Shown: positions 52,593-62,495, numbered from the stretch's first letter. The stretch: 64,000 bases of DNA from Avibacterium volantium_A (GCF_049366555.1 NZ_JBMMGT010000013.1:1-64000); one strand, 5' to 3'. Translations and numbers: made by a program. The notes: a model not told the origin generated them from the sequence alone.

Positions 52593-54923
52593 TTATTTAC
52601 GATACATTATAAACGCAATCCCCACTGCACAGATCACGCCGATACTCACGCTTAGTCCAAACAACGCCACCGCTGGCGTGCTGCTTAACGTGAGCAAACC
52701 GAAAGAAATCAGCGTGGTACTGGCCGCGAGTAAAATGGCGAATTGTTTATGCGCAGTCAATGCCGACACACTTTGCAAACACGCCACATAATCCACTGCA
52801 ATGGCGGAAACTAATAACATTCCAAACATCGCAAACAAACTGATTGGCAAGCCAAGCCAGCCGAAAATCCCCAAGGTGGCAAGCACCGCACAAACTGGCA
52901 CAAATAACATTTTGCCACTGGTTTTCGCCCCGAAATAACGCCATAACAACAATCCCGCCAACGCGAAAGAAAGCAGTTTCAACCACGCGGCTTGATTACG
53001 GGTTTGTTGGAAAGATTCGTTTAAGTGGCTACGCTTGTCTTGCCAGAAAATATCTTGATCATTCGCAAGTTGCGATAAGGCTTGGTGAACTCCACCATTA
53101 ACTGGAACAATCGCTGCGCATTGTCCGTTTATTTGCCCTAAATATAAACTTTGCCACCCTTGCCCTAAGGGACTTTTTAGCGCGGCTTGTAAAGATACCG
53201 TTGGTTGAGTTATCAGCGCGTTAAGCTGTTGTTGCACAATTTCAGCAGTAATACCCATTGCGGTGAGCGGTGCGAAATCCTGTTCAGATAAATTCTGTAA
53301 TTGTTGGGCAAAATTATGCTGCTGCTTTTCGCTCATTAACCATTGGCTCAAAGATTGATAACTTTCTAGCTGCTGTTGCTGCTTGGCTTGCTTTAATCGA
53401 ATATCAAGTGCGGTCAATTTTTCGAGTAATTTTTCATCATTTTCTGCTCGCACTAAAAAATATTGCCCGCTTAACTGCATTCCGGTTAATTCACCAATTT
53501 TCTGCGCTTGGCTGACTAAGTTGGGCGACAATGCCACCCATTGGCGAATATCATCTTGCCATTTAGATTGCGTAATTCCGCTTACCACAAAAAGACTGAG
53601 CATAGCGAGTAAGGCTTTTCGGTAAACCAAAAACTTTTGCAAAAAGCACCGCACTTTGTAAAAGGCATATAACAAATTTGTTGGGCGTTTAGTTTGATAA
53701 TGGCGGAAAAAATAAGGCAATAAAAGTTGCGTACACAACACCGCTGCCAATAGTGCCGCCGCTGAAAATAGCGCGGTTTGCTGTAACACGGGCAAGGTGG
53801 TGAAACCCAGCAAACCGTAGCCAAGCAAGGTGACCAATAAACTCACGCTAAAGGTTAGGCGTAATTTCTGCATTGCAGGCTGCGGTCGCCAGTGGCGAGA
53901 AAGCAATGAGCCAGATAACCAATGTAGCGGAAAGTCAATCAACACACCGATTAAGCTCGTACCGATGACCAGGGTTAAAATATGCACTTGTCCAAACCAA
54001 GCAAGGGTTGCCACTAAGCCGACCAACACGCCAGCTGCAATGGGGAAAAATAGCCATAACACGCGTAACGAGCGAAATACCACCAGCAATAAGATTAAAG
54101 TCAGCCCAATGCCAAAACCGCTCATTAATTGGCTTTCTCGTTCCGCCCCTTGTTTGGCTTGCAGCGCAAATAAACTTGCGCCAGTGATCGCCATTTCCGC
54201 CCCCTGTTCTTGCACAAGGTGCTGATTTTGCGCAATCAGTTGCTGCAATGCCAAAGGTGGAGTAAGCCAGTTTTGTGGGGCTAATTCGCCTTGCAATAAT
54301 ACCCAAGTTTTTCCTTGCTCATTGACTGTTAATGCGCCACTTTCTGCCTGCCATTGCACATTGCTTTGTGACTGTGCTTGCGCGAGTGTAAATCGTCCGA
54401 AGCCAAGCCAATCTTGATCTAAGGGCAATAAACTTTGTGCCGCGAAAGGGTTACTAATTTGTTGTGCATATTGCTGAAAATATTGATGGGGCTGTTGAAT
54501 TAATTGTGTACGAATATCCACAGGCAAGGTGGCGAAAGCAAGGGCTTTTACGCCTTCACGAAGCTGATTAAGATCGGGTTGAAATTCACTCGCCACTTGG
54601 CTGAACAATCCGCTCTCACGCCAGCGCTGTGCGATTTGTTGCGAAAGTTGCAATGCTTGGTGAGCTTGCGGTGCGCCGACAAGGGCAATAATTTTGCGGT
54701 TAAGTTGTTGTTCCTGTTGTTTATCCACTTGCTGCTGCACCGCTTGCCATTGTTGATCCTTAGGAAGCAGCGCTTGTAAATCTGTTTGTAGCCAATTCCC
54801 ACGCCAAATAAACACCGCCAGCACAACCACACAAAACACCAAGCTCATTACATAGGCAAGACGAACTAATGTAGAAAAAAGTGCGGTGGAAAATTTTGCT
54901 GTTTTTATTGGCAAGTGCGACAT
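52593..54923 (-). CDS. MMPL/RND-type exporter of the aryl-polyene cluster
   Basis: A roughly 776-residue inner-membrane transporter with about twelve hydrophobic segments arranged as 1 + loop + 5, twice. The MMPL family features are visible: SLIGVLIDFPLHWLSG in the first half and LLVSAIAVDYVACLQSV in the second, each with an aspartate in a membrane helix that may conduct protons. Large Gln-rich periplasmic loops lie between. It probably moves the finished lipid toward the outer membrane. The ATG at 54923 is preferred over a GTG at 54935. Confidence 0.85.
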   Translation of the reverse strand: MSHLPIKTAKFSTALFSTLVRLAYVMSLVFCVVVLAVFIWRGNWLQTDLQALLPKDQQWQAVQQQVDKQQEQQLNRKIIALVGAPQAHQALQLSQQIAQRWRESGLFSQVASEFQPDLNQLREGVKALAFATLPVDIRTQLIQQPHQYFQQYAQQISNPFAAQSLLPLDQDWLGFGRFTLAQAQSQSNVQWQAESGALTVNEQGKTWVLLQGELAPQNWLTPPLALQQLIAQNQHLVQEQGAEMAITGASLFALQAKQGAERESQLMSGFGIGLTLILLLVVFRSLRVLWLFFPIAAGVLVGLVATLAWFGQVHILTLVIGTSLIGVLIDFPLHWLSGSLLSRHWRPQPAMQKLRLTFSVSLLVTLLGYGLLGFTTLPVLQQTALFSAAALLAAVLCTQLLLPYFFRHYQTKRPTNLLYAFYKVRCFLQKFLVYRKALLAMLSLFVVSGITQSKWQDDIRQWVALSPNLVSQAQKIGELTGMQLSGQYFLVRAENDEKLLEKLTALDIRLKQAKQQQQLESYQSLSQWLMSEKQQHNFAQQLQNLSEQDFAPLTAMGITAEIVQQQLNALITQPTVSLQAALKSPLGQGWQSLYLGQINGQCAAIVPVNGGVHQALSQLANDQDIFWQDKRSHLNESFQQTRNQAAWLKLLSFALAGLLLWRYFGAKTSGKMLFVPVCAVLATLGIFGWLGLPISLFAMFGMLLVSAIAVDYVACLQSVSALTAHKQFAILLAASTTLISFGLLTLSSTPAVALFGLSVSIGVICAVGIAFIMYRK

Positions 54924-54938
54924 TTTGGCTCTCACTTT

Positions 54939-55523
54939 TTATTCTAGTGCTTGCTTCACCGCAGGTGGTAAGGGTTGATTAAGCTGAATGTGCTGAAAGT
55001 GAATTTGGGTGCTATCACCTTGCACTTCATTCAATTGCATTGCGGTAACGCTTTGATTTCCCTGCACAATAATTGACGTAAAGATCTGTTTGATTAAGAG
55101 TGAACTAGGCGTAAGGTGCAATGTCCATTGTTTTGCATCGCCACTTAATGCCACGTCAAAATGGCTTTTTAGTCCTGACAAATCGCCCGACAACAACCCT
55201 AAAAATAAGCGAATTTGTTGCGATTGCGCCATATTTCCGTTGGAAATCCAGTGTTGCCCATTCCATTGCTCAATGCCTTGTGGCGTGATGCGTAATTCCG
55301 TGTTAAACGGCTGTTGCATTTTCCACAGCAATCCCTTTTCTGTCACCAAGGCAAATTGCCCACTGCTTTCAATCGGTTGGGGTAATGCTTTGAGAAAGCG
55401 TTGTTGCACAAAATCCCCTTGTACATTATGGCTTTGTTGAAGTTGCTTGATCAGATCTTGCTCAGAGAACGCCCAAAGGGGCAAGCTGATTACCCATAAC
55501 AATAACACCAAATATTTTTTCAT
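54939..55523 (-). CDS. LolA-like periplasmic carrier
   Basis: A 194-residue protein with a cleavable signal peptide (MKKYLVLLLWVISLPLWAFS). The following LolA-like beta structure shows VQGDFVQQRFLKALPQPIES and GLLWKMQQPFNTELRITPQG. Proteins of this type occur in aryl-polyene operons and are thought to ferry hydrophobic product across the periplasm. It lies directly upstream of the MMPL exporter gene, 15 bases apart. Confidence 0.82.
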   Translation of the reverse strand: MKKYLVLLLWVISLPLWAFSEQDLIKQLQQSHNVQGDFVQQRFLKALPQPIESSGQFALVTEKGLLWKMQQPFNTELRITPQGIEQWNGQHWISNGNMAQSQQIRLFLGLLSGDLSGLKSHFDVALSGDAKQWTLHLTPSSLLIKQIFTSIIVQGNQSVTAMQLNEVQGDSTQIHFQHIQLNQPLPPAVKQALE

Positions 55524-55541
55524 TTCTGTTTTTCCTGTACC

Positions 55542-55988
55542 TTAGGCTAACGGTTGAAAGCCTTTGTAGGCTTCAAAGGCTTTACGCCAATTTTCCGTTG
55601 CCTCTAATTGCATTTCGCCTGTTTGGGCGTCCACCACCACTTGTGTGGTGCTGGCAACGGTGAGTTTTTTGCCTGTTGCTAAATCAGTAATCACATAATC
55701 AATACGCAGGCAGGTATCATATTCCACTACGGAAAGGGTTACGCGGATTTTTTGACGAAAAAGCGCAGGGCGAACGTATTTCACATTCAGTTGCACAATA
55801 GGCCAACCATAACCGTCGGCACGAATATCATCATAAGTGTAGCCAATGTCTTCTAGCAACGCACAACGTGCCATCTCAAAATATTTAATATAATGCCCGT
55901 GCCACATAATATGCGCAGAATCCACATCAAAAAAGGGAATTTCATAATCAGATTGATGTTGGCAATAAACGTGTTTTTTCGCTTTCAT
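55542..55988 (-). CDS. 4-hydroxybenzoyl-CoA-type thioesterase
   Basis: A 148-residue hotdog thioesterase with the family motif FFDVDSAHIMWHGHYIKYFE, in which the aspartate is the usual catalytic residue. It may release or edit acyl intermediates on the carrier proteins. It overlaps the preceding acyltransferase stop as ATGA. Confidence 0.85.
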   Translation of the reverse strand: MKAKKHVYCQHQSDYEIPFFDVDSAHIMWHGHYIKYFEMARCALLEDIGYTYDDIRADGYGWPIVQLNVKYVRPALFRQKIRVTLSVVEYDTCLRIDYVITDLATGKKLTVASTTQVVVDAQTGEMQLEATENWRKAFEAYKGFQPLA

Positions 55989-56917
55989 TCTTTGTTATCG
56001 TTCCAAAAATCGTAAAAATTAAACCATTGTAATGGCTGCTCACGGCAGGCTTGCGCCAATACATCAGCATATTGCTGCATTGCCTGTTGAATATGTTGTT
56101 GACGCACTTCACCACGTCCTGAAATGGCAGGGCTGAAACGGCGCAATTTTAATTGATAGCGTCCTTGCAATTTCACACAAAACACCGTATTAAGCGGTGC
56201 TTTAAGCAATGCCGAAAGCAACCAAGCGCCTTGTGGAAAATCTGCTGGCTTGCCAAGAAAATTAACTTTTTGTGTTTTATCGCCACGCACAGGAATGCGA
56301 TCTGCGGCAATGGCAATCCATTCACCACGTTCTATACGTTGGTGTAATTCAAACATCTTTTGTGCATCTAAATCCGTTACCTGAATGACAGGAAGCGATT
56401 TTGCCCCCGCTTTTTCTAAGGCTTCATTGAAGGCCTCTGCGTGGTGGCTATGTACTAACACGTTCAGCACAAAATTAGGATGATGTCCGCTATCAACTAA
56501 CGCGCGACAAATTTCAATGTTGCCAAAATGGGAGCATAATAAAATTTGTCCACGGCTTTGATGATCAATGTCGTGATAAAGATTATCCGCATCATCAATA
56601 TGCAAATCGTGATAGTTAATTTTATTTTGCCACACCGCAAAGCGATCCGTGATTGCTTCGCCAAAAGTCAAAAATTGACGAAAAACCGCCCAAGTTGGTA
56701 ATTTCACTTCTGGAAAGGTTTGACACAAACGTTGCTGATATTCAGCAATATATTGACGCGCTTTCTTTGAAGTGGCAAAAAAATAGCTCACTACCACGAA
56801 GGTCGCAAAGCGGATCGCCCACAAAGGCAGATATGCCACAATCAATCGAGTGAGATTGAGAAAGAATCGAGTACCGCGTTCTTGTTGCTTTGCCCAATGT
56901 TTTTCTTGTTGGCTCAT
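55985..56917 (-). CDS. LpxL/HtrB-like acyltransferase
   Basis: A 310-residue acyltransferase of the lipid A late-acyltransferase type. One membrane segment lies near the N terminus (LIVAYLPLWAIRFATFVVVS), and the catalytic HFGNIE (HxxxxE) follows ILLCS. The ATG at 56917 overlaps the glycosyltransferase stop (ATGA); an upstream in-frame start lies inside that gene. It probably transfers the polyene or a fatty acid onto a glycolipid. Confidence 0.83.
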   Translation of the reverse strand: MSQQEKHWAKQQERGTRFFLNLTRLIVAYLPLWAIRFATFVVVSYFFATSKKARQYIAEYQQRLCQTFPEVKLPTWAVFRQFLTFGEAITDRFAVWQNKINYHDLHIDDADNLYHDIDHQSRGQILLCSHFGNIEICRALVDSGHHPNFVLNVLVHSHHAEAFNEALEKAGAKSLPVIQVTDLDAQKMFELHQRIERGEWIAIAADRIPVRGDKTQKVNFLGKPADFPQGAWLLSALLKAPLNTVFCVKLQGRYQLKLRRFSPAISGRGEVRQQHIQQAMQQYADVLAQACREQPLQWFNFYDFWNDNKE

Positions 56918-57654
56918 AACGGTTTGCCTCGTATCATTCGCCATACCATTTGCCAAAAAAGTTTGGTGTGCATTTTGCTGATTTTCCAGTTATCCGCAAA
57001 AGTTCGGAAATGTGATGTGCCATTCTTATCATAACGCACGGGGGTATCCACCCACACCATTGGAATTTGATACCAATGTGCTTTGACAATAATTTCAATG
57101 TCAAAGTCCATTCGATCGCCAATTTTTTCCTGTTTCAACAAATCCATCATTGCCACCACAGGATAAAGCCGAAAACCACACATTCCATCTAGAATATCCC
57201 GAGAATGGGTGTGAATAGCATTCCAAAAATCGGTAATCTTTCTACCGTATAAACGGGATTTTGGTGCATCATCGCCATAAATAGGACGTCCACAAATAAG
57301 TGCGGTGGGATTTTCCGCACTTTTTTGTAAAAAGATCGCCACATCAGAAAGTTGATGTTGTCCGTCTGCATCAACTTGTACAGCATAGGCAAAACCCTGT
57401 TCCCAAGCTAGCTTAAATCCCACTTTCATTGCTGCGCCTTTGCCCCCATTCTGCGGACAAAAATGAACTTGAATACCGTCTTGTTGTGCAAGTTCGTGAA
57501 GTGCCACTTTGTGCTCAGCTGTTGAACCATCATCAATAATCAGCACAGGTAAATTAAGTTGGCGTAGCTGATGTGCCACGGCACCTACGGTGTTGGAATG
57601 ATTGTAATGAGGAATAAGGGCAATCACTTGTTGATTTATTGGCTGATTATGCAT
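56914..57654 (-). CDS. Family 2 glycosyltransferase
   Basis: A 246-residue GT2-type glycosyltransferase. LIIDDGSTAEHK, NGGKGAAMKVGFKLAW and the DxD-type QVDADGQHQL are visible. The later LDGMCGFRLYPVVAMMDLL and MDFDIEIIVKAHW match dolichol-phosphate-sugar-synthase-like enzymes. It would add a sugar to the lipid head of the aryl polyene. It overlaps the second ligase gene by 8 bases. Confidence 0.87.
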   Translation of the reverse strand: MHNQPINQQVIALIPHYNHSNTVGAVAHQLRQLNLPVLIIDDGSTAEHKVALHELAQQDGIQVHFCPQNGGKGAAMKVGFKLAWEQGFAYAVQVDADGQHQLSDVAIFLQKSAENPTALICGRPIYGDDAPKSRLYGRKITDFWNAIHTHSRDILDGMCGFRLYPVVAMMDLLKQEKIGDRMDFDIEIIVKAHWYQIPMVWVDTPVRYDKNGTSHFRTFADNWKISKMHTKLFWQMVWRMIRGKPL

Positions 57655-58972
57655 TGGTTAATTCCTCTTGCTGGCGGAGAAAGGCCTGCTCGAAATCTGC
57701 TTTTAAAATTTTTGATTGGCTGTTGCGTGGCAGTTTCTCGGTAAAACGCCAAAAACGTGGCAACGCTGCGGCTTCTTGAGTTTGGCTAAGATGCTGGCGA
57801 AGTGAATGAATGACCGCATTACGCCCTTGTGTGCGATATTGGTTTACCCCTTCTTTATTTAACGCCACCCAAGCCGCAGGGCGAGCCTGATTAGGGTGCT
57901 GCGCAATAAAGCAATCCACCACCCAAGAATGCTGCTGCAAGGCTTGTTCTATATTAACCAGCGAAATGCGTTTATCACCCAGTTTCACTATGCGATCTAC
58001 ACGCCCAAGCAGTAAAAAACGCTCGCCGTGCATTTCCGCCGCGTCTCCCATAATTTCTGGCAGATCAAGCCAAGGGGATTTCACCCAAAGCGTGCCATTT
58101 TCTGTTAATCCTACTGTGGTAAATATGGTCGGCGTCCATAATGTTTCTTGCTCACGAAACGCTATTGCCCCTGTTTCCGTGCTACCGTAGCATTCGATCA
58201 TTCGGCAAGATAAAGTGTCACGAATACGTTGTGCCGTATCCAAAGGTAAAGGCGAACCTGCGGAAACAACAGCACGAATGCCACAACGCGCAAGTTTGGG
58301 ATCTTTTAAATTAAGGTGAGTCAGCAAGGCAGGGCTGCTTACCCATAATACATTTTCTGCGTGTAAACTTTCGCTCATCAAATATTCGGGATAATGATAT
58401 TGCAAGCGTGCCAACGGCCAGCCTAAATAGAGCGGTAAGAAAATTCGGTAAGATAAACCGTAATGATGTTGGGCTGATACACTTGATACCACATATAGCG
58501 GTGTATTCTCTGAAAATGCGACACTCTGCGCAATAGCTTGAGCCTCTTGCCACATTTTTTCTGCGGTTTTAACTAAAATTTTTGGCTCACCACTGCTACC
58601 TGAGGTTTTAAGCCAAATTTCACTTTGACAATGAGGATCAATTAAAGGCTGAGCTAAAGTTTCAGCATTAATTTGTTGTGCTAAACCAAAGGTGGCAAAG
58701 CATTCATTATCCATCAACATCGCATTTTCTTGTGCTAGCCATTGTTGGTTTTCCGCCAATAAATTTGGCGGCAATAACACGCGCACTTTTGCCTGAAAAC
58801 ACGCCAGCAACACACACGCCATTTGGGCTGCATCGTCAAGCCATAAACCTAGGCTATGTATCTGTTGCTGTTGTAATTGCTGACTAATTTGCCACGCACG
58901 CAAGGTAAAATCTTGTTTTGACCAAGAAGGATTTAAGGTGATGTCCTTCATTGCTGAAAAATTAATTTGCAT
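57647..58972 (-). CDS. AMP-dependent acyl/aryl ligase (second copy)
   Basis: A 441-residue adenylate-forming enzyme. The P-loop KTSGSSGEPKILVKT, CYGSTETGAIAFRE, LLGRVDRIVKLGDKRISLVN and the A10 lysine in LPRNSQSKILK are all present. It lacks the C-terminal dehydratase domain carried by its paralogue at 59530. The two ligases are similar along their length, so one may load the aryl starter and the other a different acid; this is inference. Confidence 0.85.
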   Translation of the reverse strand: MQINFSAMKDITLNPSWSKQDFTLRAWQISQQLQQQQIHSLGLWLDDAAQMACVLLACFQAKVRVLLPPNLLAENQQWLAQENAMLMDNECFATFGLAQQINAETLAQPLIDPHCQSEIWLKTSGSSGEPKILVKTAEKMWQEAQAIAQSVAFSENTPLYVVSSVSAQHHYGLSYRIFLPLYLGWPLARLQYHYPEYLMSESLHAENVLWVSSPALLTHLNLKDPKLARCGIRAVVSAGSPLPLDTAQRIRDTLSCRMIECYGSTETGAIAFREQETLWTPTIFTTVGLTENGTLWVKSPWLDLPEIMGDAAEMHGERFLLLGRVDRIVKLGDKRISLVNIEQALQQHSWVVDCFIAQHPNQARPAAWVALNKEGVNQYRTQGRNAVIHSLRQHLSQTQEAAALPRFWRFTEKLPRNSQSKILKADFEQAFLRQQEELTNA

Positions 58973-59525
58973 GATGTTTTTTTACTTGTTGTCGAATGAT
59001 CCATTCAATGCCCATCACTAAACCAATGAACACATAGGAAATCACCCCAGAATATAATGCCCAATAATCATAATATTGCCCGAATATTAGTGCGCCCGTA
59101 ATCACGATATTGATAATAAACACAACACACCATACTTGGGTTACGGTTCGGGTGTAACGCACACCTTCTGCGGTTAAATTCGGTTCTTGCAAGCGGGCTA
59201 AACGCTCTACAAAGGTTTGCGATTGCCATAGGCTGCTTGCAAATAAGGTGAGCATTAATCCATTGATAATCACGGGATACCAAAACATTCCCACTAAGGC
59301 GCGTGTGCCTGCGATCACCGCTAAAATTAATGCTAGGCAAAAAGAGAAATAACGCTGCGCTGAGGGCTTTTGTAGCAGCCCTTTCACCGCCCATAATGCC
59401 GCCATTATCCACGGCAGATAAAACAAAATGGGGCTATTTGCCCCTTGCCACCAAAAAACAATGGGAAAAGCCACCGCACTTACTGCAAGGAATAAGGTGA
59501 TAAGAACGGAAGTTAGGGCTTTCAT
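58962..59525 (-). CDS. COG4648-type integral membrane protein (ApeG-like)
   Basis: A 187-residue membrane protein with five or six hydrophobic segments, beginning ALTSVLITLFLAVSAVAFPI and ending near GLVMGIEWIIRQQVKKHH. It matches the small polytopic protein found next to the ligase in aryl-polyene clusters. Function unknown. It overlaps the second ligase by 11 bases and follows the fused ligase by 4. Confidence 0.78.
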   Translation of the reverse strand: MKALTSVLITLFLAVSAVAFPIVFWWQGANSPILFYLPWIMAALWAVKGLLQKPSAQRYFSFCLALILAVIAGTRALVGMFWYPVIINGLMLTLFASSLWQSQTFVERLARLQEPNLTAEGVRYTRTVTQVWCVVFIINIVITGALIFGQYYDYWALYSGVISYVFIGLVMGIEWIIRQQVKKHHAN

Positions 59526-59529
59526 TATG

Positions 59530-61191
59530 TTATTCCGTTAAAAGTGCCACACCGCTACAGCAAGTTTCTTCGGCAACTTTAAGCTGGAACGCGATCCGCC
59601 GCTTTTCAGGCTGCCAACTAAGCGTGAGTTCAAATTCATCATTTGGACGTAAAAAATGCTGGAACTTCAAACGATCAATGCTCGAAAAATTAAGATTCCT
59701 ACCTAAAAAATCCTGCATTTTTTCGCTGATCCATTGTAACTCAATCACGCCCGGCACTAAGGGAAATTCAGCAAAATGATCTTTTAAGAAACGCAACTCT
59801 AACGGCACTTTGCCTTTGATAACATATTGATTGCCATCGAGCTCAGGCCTAGACCAAATAGGATCAAGCACGCTTTCCACACAAACTTGATTAAAGGCTA
59901 ATTTATTAATTTTCGATTGACTATTGCGCGGTAATTTATCAGTAAAACGCCAAAAACGTGGAATGGCGGATTTATCTTGATTTGCAGCAACAGCTTGTTT
60001 CAGCCCGGCGATTAATGCACGGCGACCTTGCTCACGGAAAGCATTAATGCCAACCTCCGTTAATCCCACCCACGCCGCTAAACGATTTTGCTCGGGGTGG
60101 CGTGCGATATAACAATCTTCCACAAAAGGATGTTGTAATAACTGGCGTTCAATGCTCACTAAAGATGTGCGCTTATCACCAATTTTCACAATACGATCAC
60201 AACGTCCAAGTAAACGAAAGCCTGAGTCTTCAAATTCCACTACATCTGCGGTTTGCTCGCGTCCTGAAATCCAGTCCGCTTCAATCCATAAGGCATCTTG
60301 TTCATCTTGCCCAAGCTGGCTATTTGGTAACCTTTGCCAAAGATGAATATCATCACGGATTGCAATTGGGCCTGTTTCCGTACTGCCGTAAATTTCTACC
60401 ACAGGAGCGTGAGTTGCTGCACGGATTTGAGTTGAAACATCTTCAGCCAATGCGCCACCTGAAGAAACAATACCACGCAGATTTTTTGGCATTGCCATTG
60501 TGTCCCAAGCAATACTTGATAACATTGCAGGGCTACTCACAAGCACGGCATTTTCTGATTGGTTAAGCGCTGATTTGATACACTCAGGATAAAATAATTG
60601 CTTACGCCCAATTTGCCAGCCAAGCGCTAACGACATCATAATATGCACGGTTAAGCCATAAACGTGCTGAATGCTCACCGTGCTAATGGCACGCCATTGA
60701 TTATCCGCTGGGAAAGGCAGAGCCTCTGCCAACACTTGCGCACTGCGCCACATTTGCTGCGCGGTTTTCACGATGGTTTTAGCTTCCCCCGTGCTGCCTG
60801 AGGTTTTCAGCCAAATTTCTGTTTGGGCGTTACGATCAAAGTGCGGTGCAAAATTTTCTTGTTTTTGTACCTGCTGATCGCCACCAAAATCCTTAAACGC
60901 CATATAAGGTGAGAGTTCAGCGTCATTATCACATAACCAGAACTGAGCGTGCTGCGCAACCCATTCACGGCTTTCTTGGGTTAAATTGGGTGGAAAAAGC
61001 ACGCGTACATCAGCCTGCCAAGCAGCAAGCAAGGTGCAGGCAAGATTTGCGCCGTCTTCTAACCAAACTGCAATAGATTTCACTTTTTGCTGTTTGAACG
61101 CTTGCGCCATTTGTAGGGCTTTGTAAGCAAAATCGCCATAGCGCCAATCGGGCTGCGTGGCGATAAGACTATGTTCCGTGTAATTAGGCAT
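59530..61191 (-). CDS. Fused AMP ligase and ApeI-like dehydratase
   Basis: A 553-residue two-domain protein. Residues about 1-440 form an adenylate-forming ligase (KTSGSTGEAKTIVKT, YGSTETGPIAIRDD, GRCDRIVKIGDKRTSLVSIE, PRNSQSKINK). Residues about 450-553 form a hotdog dehydratase with the FabA/ApeI-like motif LKDHFAEFPLVPGVIELQW. In the loci I know, ApeH (ligase) and ApeI (dehydratase) are described as separate activities. Fusion would couple starter activation and dehydration. It overlaps the second carrier-protein gene by 8 bases. Confidence 0.87.
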   Translation of the reverse strand: MPNYTEHSLIATQPDWRYGDFAYKALQMAQAFKQQKVKSIAVWLEDGANLACTLLAAWQADVRVLFPPNLTQESREWVAQHAQFWLCDNDAELSPYMAFKDFGGDQQVQKQENFAPHFDRNAQTEIWLKTSGSTGEAKTIVKTAQQMWRSAQVLAEALPFPADNQWRAISTVSIQHVYGLTVHIMMSLALGWQIGRKQLFYPECIKSALNQSENAVLVSSPAMLSSIAWDTMAMPKNLRGIVSSGGALAEDVSTQIRAATHAPVVEIYGSTETGPIAIRDDIHLWQRLPNSQLGQDEQDALWIEADWISGREQTADVVEFEDSGFRLLGRCDRIVKIGDKRTSLVSIERQLLQHPFVEDCYIARHPEQNRLAAWVGLTEVGINAFREQGRRALIAGLKQAVAANQDKSAIPRFWRFTDKLPRNSQSKINKLAFNQVCVESVLDPIWSRPELDGNQYVIKGKVPLELRFLKDHFAEFPLVPGVIELQWISEKMQDFLGRNLNFSSIDRLKFQHFLRPNDEFELTLSWQPEKRRIAFQLKVAEETCCSGVALLTE

Positions 61192-61471
61192 TCTGAGAGT
61201 CGTCTGTGGCTTGTTGGGCTTTTTGGCTCATTTTTAACACTGCTTGCACCACATCATTTACCGTACGCACATTGCGGAAATCTTCAGGTTTCACTTTGTA
61301 TCCTGTGTTGCGTTTGATGTAGTCAATTAAATCAATGGCGTCAATGCTATCAATTTCTAGATCTTCATAAAGATTCGTTTCTGGTGTGATTTTATTGGGA
61401 TCAATTTCAAATAAAGATACCAGGGCTTCAGAAAGTAAATCTTGGATTTGTTGTTCTGTCATCATCGTCAT
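61184..61471 (-). CDS. Acyl carrier protein (ApeF-like)
   Basis: A 95-residue carrier protein. Ser42 in LYEDLEIDSIDAIDLIDYI is the likely phosphopantetheine site. A longer, polar C-terminal tail (residues 80-95) extends beyond the carrier fold. Its ATG overlaps the stop of the first carrier gene by one base (TAATG). Confidence 0.88.
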   Translation of the reverse strand: MTMMTEQQIQDLLSEALVSLFEIDPNKITPETNLYEDLEIDSIDAIDLIDYIKRNTGYKVKPEDFRNVRTVNDVVQAVLKMSQKAQQATDDSQNA

Positions 61472-61728
61472 TAACCTTGTTGTGAGCGAATAAAGGCGGC
61501 TAAAGTATTGACATTAGTGAAGTGATCGCGCAATGCGTGCTGTTCACTATCTAATTGTAAATTAAAGGCTTTTTGTACTGCTAAACCGAGTTCTAGCGCA
61601 TCAACAGAATCTAGTCCTAAGCCCTCATCGCTAAACAGCAATGTATCATTTTCAATATCTTCTGGGCTAATGTCTTCCAATGCTAAACTTTCGATAATGA
61701 TATTTTTAAGTTGTTGTTCTAATTCCAT
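61471..61728 (-). CDS. Acyl carrier protein (ApeE-like)
   Basis: An 85-residue acidic carrier protein with the phosphopantetheine serine at Ser41 (GLGLDSVDALELGLAVQ). It probably holds the growing polyene chain, by analogy with ApeE. It is followed directly by the second carrier gene and preceded by an acyltransferase gene 5 bases upstream. Confidence 0.88.
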   Translation of the reverse strand: MELEQQLKNIIIESLALEDISPEDIENDTLLFSDEGLGLDSVDALELGLAVQKAFNLQLDSEQHALRDHFTNVNTLAAFIRSQQG

Positions 61729-61733
61729 TTTAT

Positions 61734-62495
61734 TTATCCTTTTTGTTGAGTTTGAGAATTAAAATAATCGTTTAAATATTGTGTTAAGCGACGTGCTGCC
61801 AAAGGTAAAGGTTTTTCAGCAAGCCAAGTTTGTGGGTCAATGTCCTCTCCCACAGAGAGCTCATAAGTAATGCGGCTTTTAGGTAATTGATACCAAGGTT
61901 GCCCCTTTTTGAAATTCAGCGGGTGCATTTTGATCACCACAGGAGTAATCACTTTTGCGCTACGCAAACCAATAGATACTGCACCACGGTTAAGTTTCAC
62001 CACACCGTCCCAACCTGTTCTAGTTCCCTCAGGGAAAAGTAAAATTGCCTGTTCTTTCAGCACGTTATCGCATTGTTCTAACAGCTCAAGGGATTCTGTG
62101 TTCGGCAAAAATCCACAAGCCAAAATTTGGTTTCGCATTGTTGGGTTACGCAATAAATCTTGTTTCACAATGCAATTTAGCTCTGGTGTTTTAGCTAAAG
62201 TCAGCACCACATCAAGCAAAGAGGGGTGATTGGCGATAACTAATTGCCCGGCACGCCCTAATTTTTCAAAACCTTGATATTTGACTTCTAGCACGCCACT
62301 CCAAACAGTAAAACGCACAAAATAATGCCAAATTTTTCCAACAAAACGGCGTACTTTTAATTGCGTAGCTAAGTTTTGTGGGCGGCGTGCATAAGGGTAT
62401 AACACCAGTTGCAATAATGTTCCTGCCACGCCCCAAAAAACGAATCCTATGGCAGTGGCAAGAAAACGGCGTAGCCAATCTAATTTTTCTGCCAT
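61734..62495 (-). CDS. 1-acylglycerol-phosphate-type acyltransferase (ApeD-like)
   Basis: A 253-residue membrane-bound acyltransferase of the PlsC family. An N-terminal hydrophobic segment precedes the catalytic NHPSLLDVVLT, a NHxxxxD motif, and FPEGTRTG follows. The ATG at 62495 is preferred because a longer frame lies within the upstream gene; the overlap with that gene is then 16 bases. It probably acylates a glycerolipid or the polyene product. Confidence 0.85.
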   Translation of the reverse strand: MAEKLDWLRRFLATAIGFVFWGVAGTLLQLVLYPYARRPQNLATQLKVRRFVGKIWHYFVRFTVWSGVLEVKYQGFEKLGRAGQLVIANHPSLLDVVLTLAKTPELNCIVKQDLLRNPTMRNQILACGFLPNTESLELLEQCDNVLKEQAILLFPEGTRTGWDGVVKLNRGAVSIGLRSAKVITPVVIKMHPLNFKKGQPWYQLPKSRITYELSVGEDIDPQTWLAEKPLPLAARRLTQYLNDYFNSQTQQKG

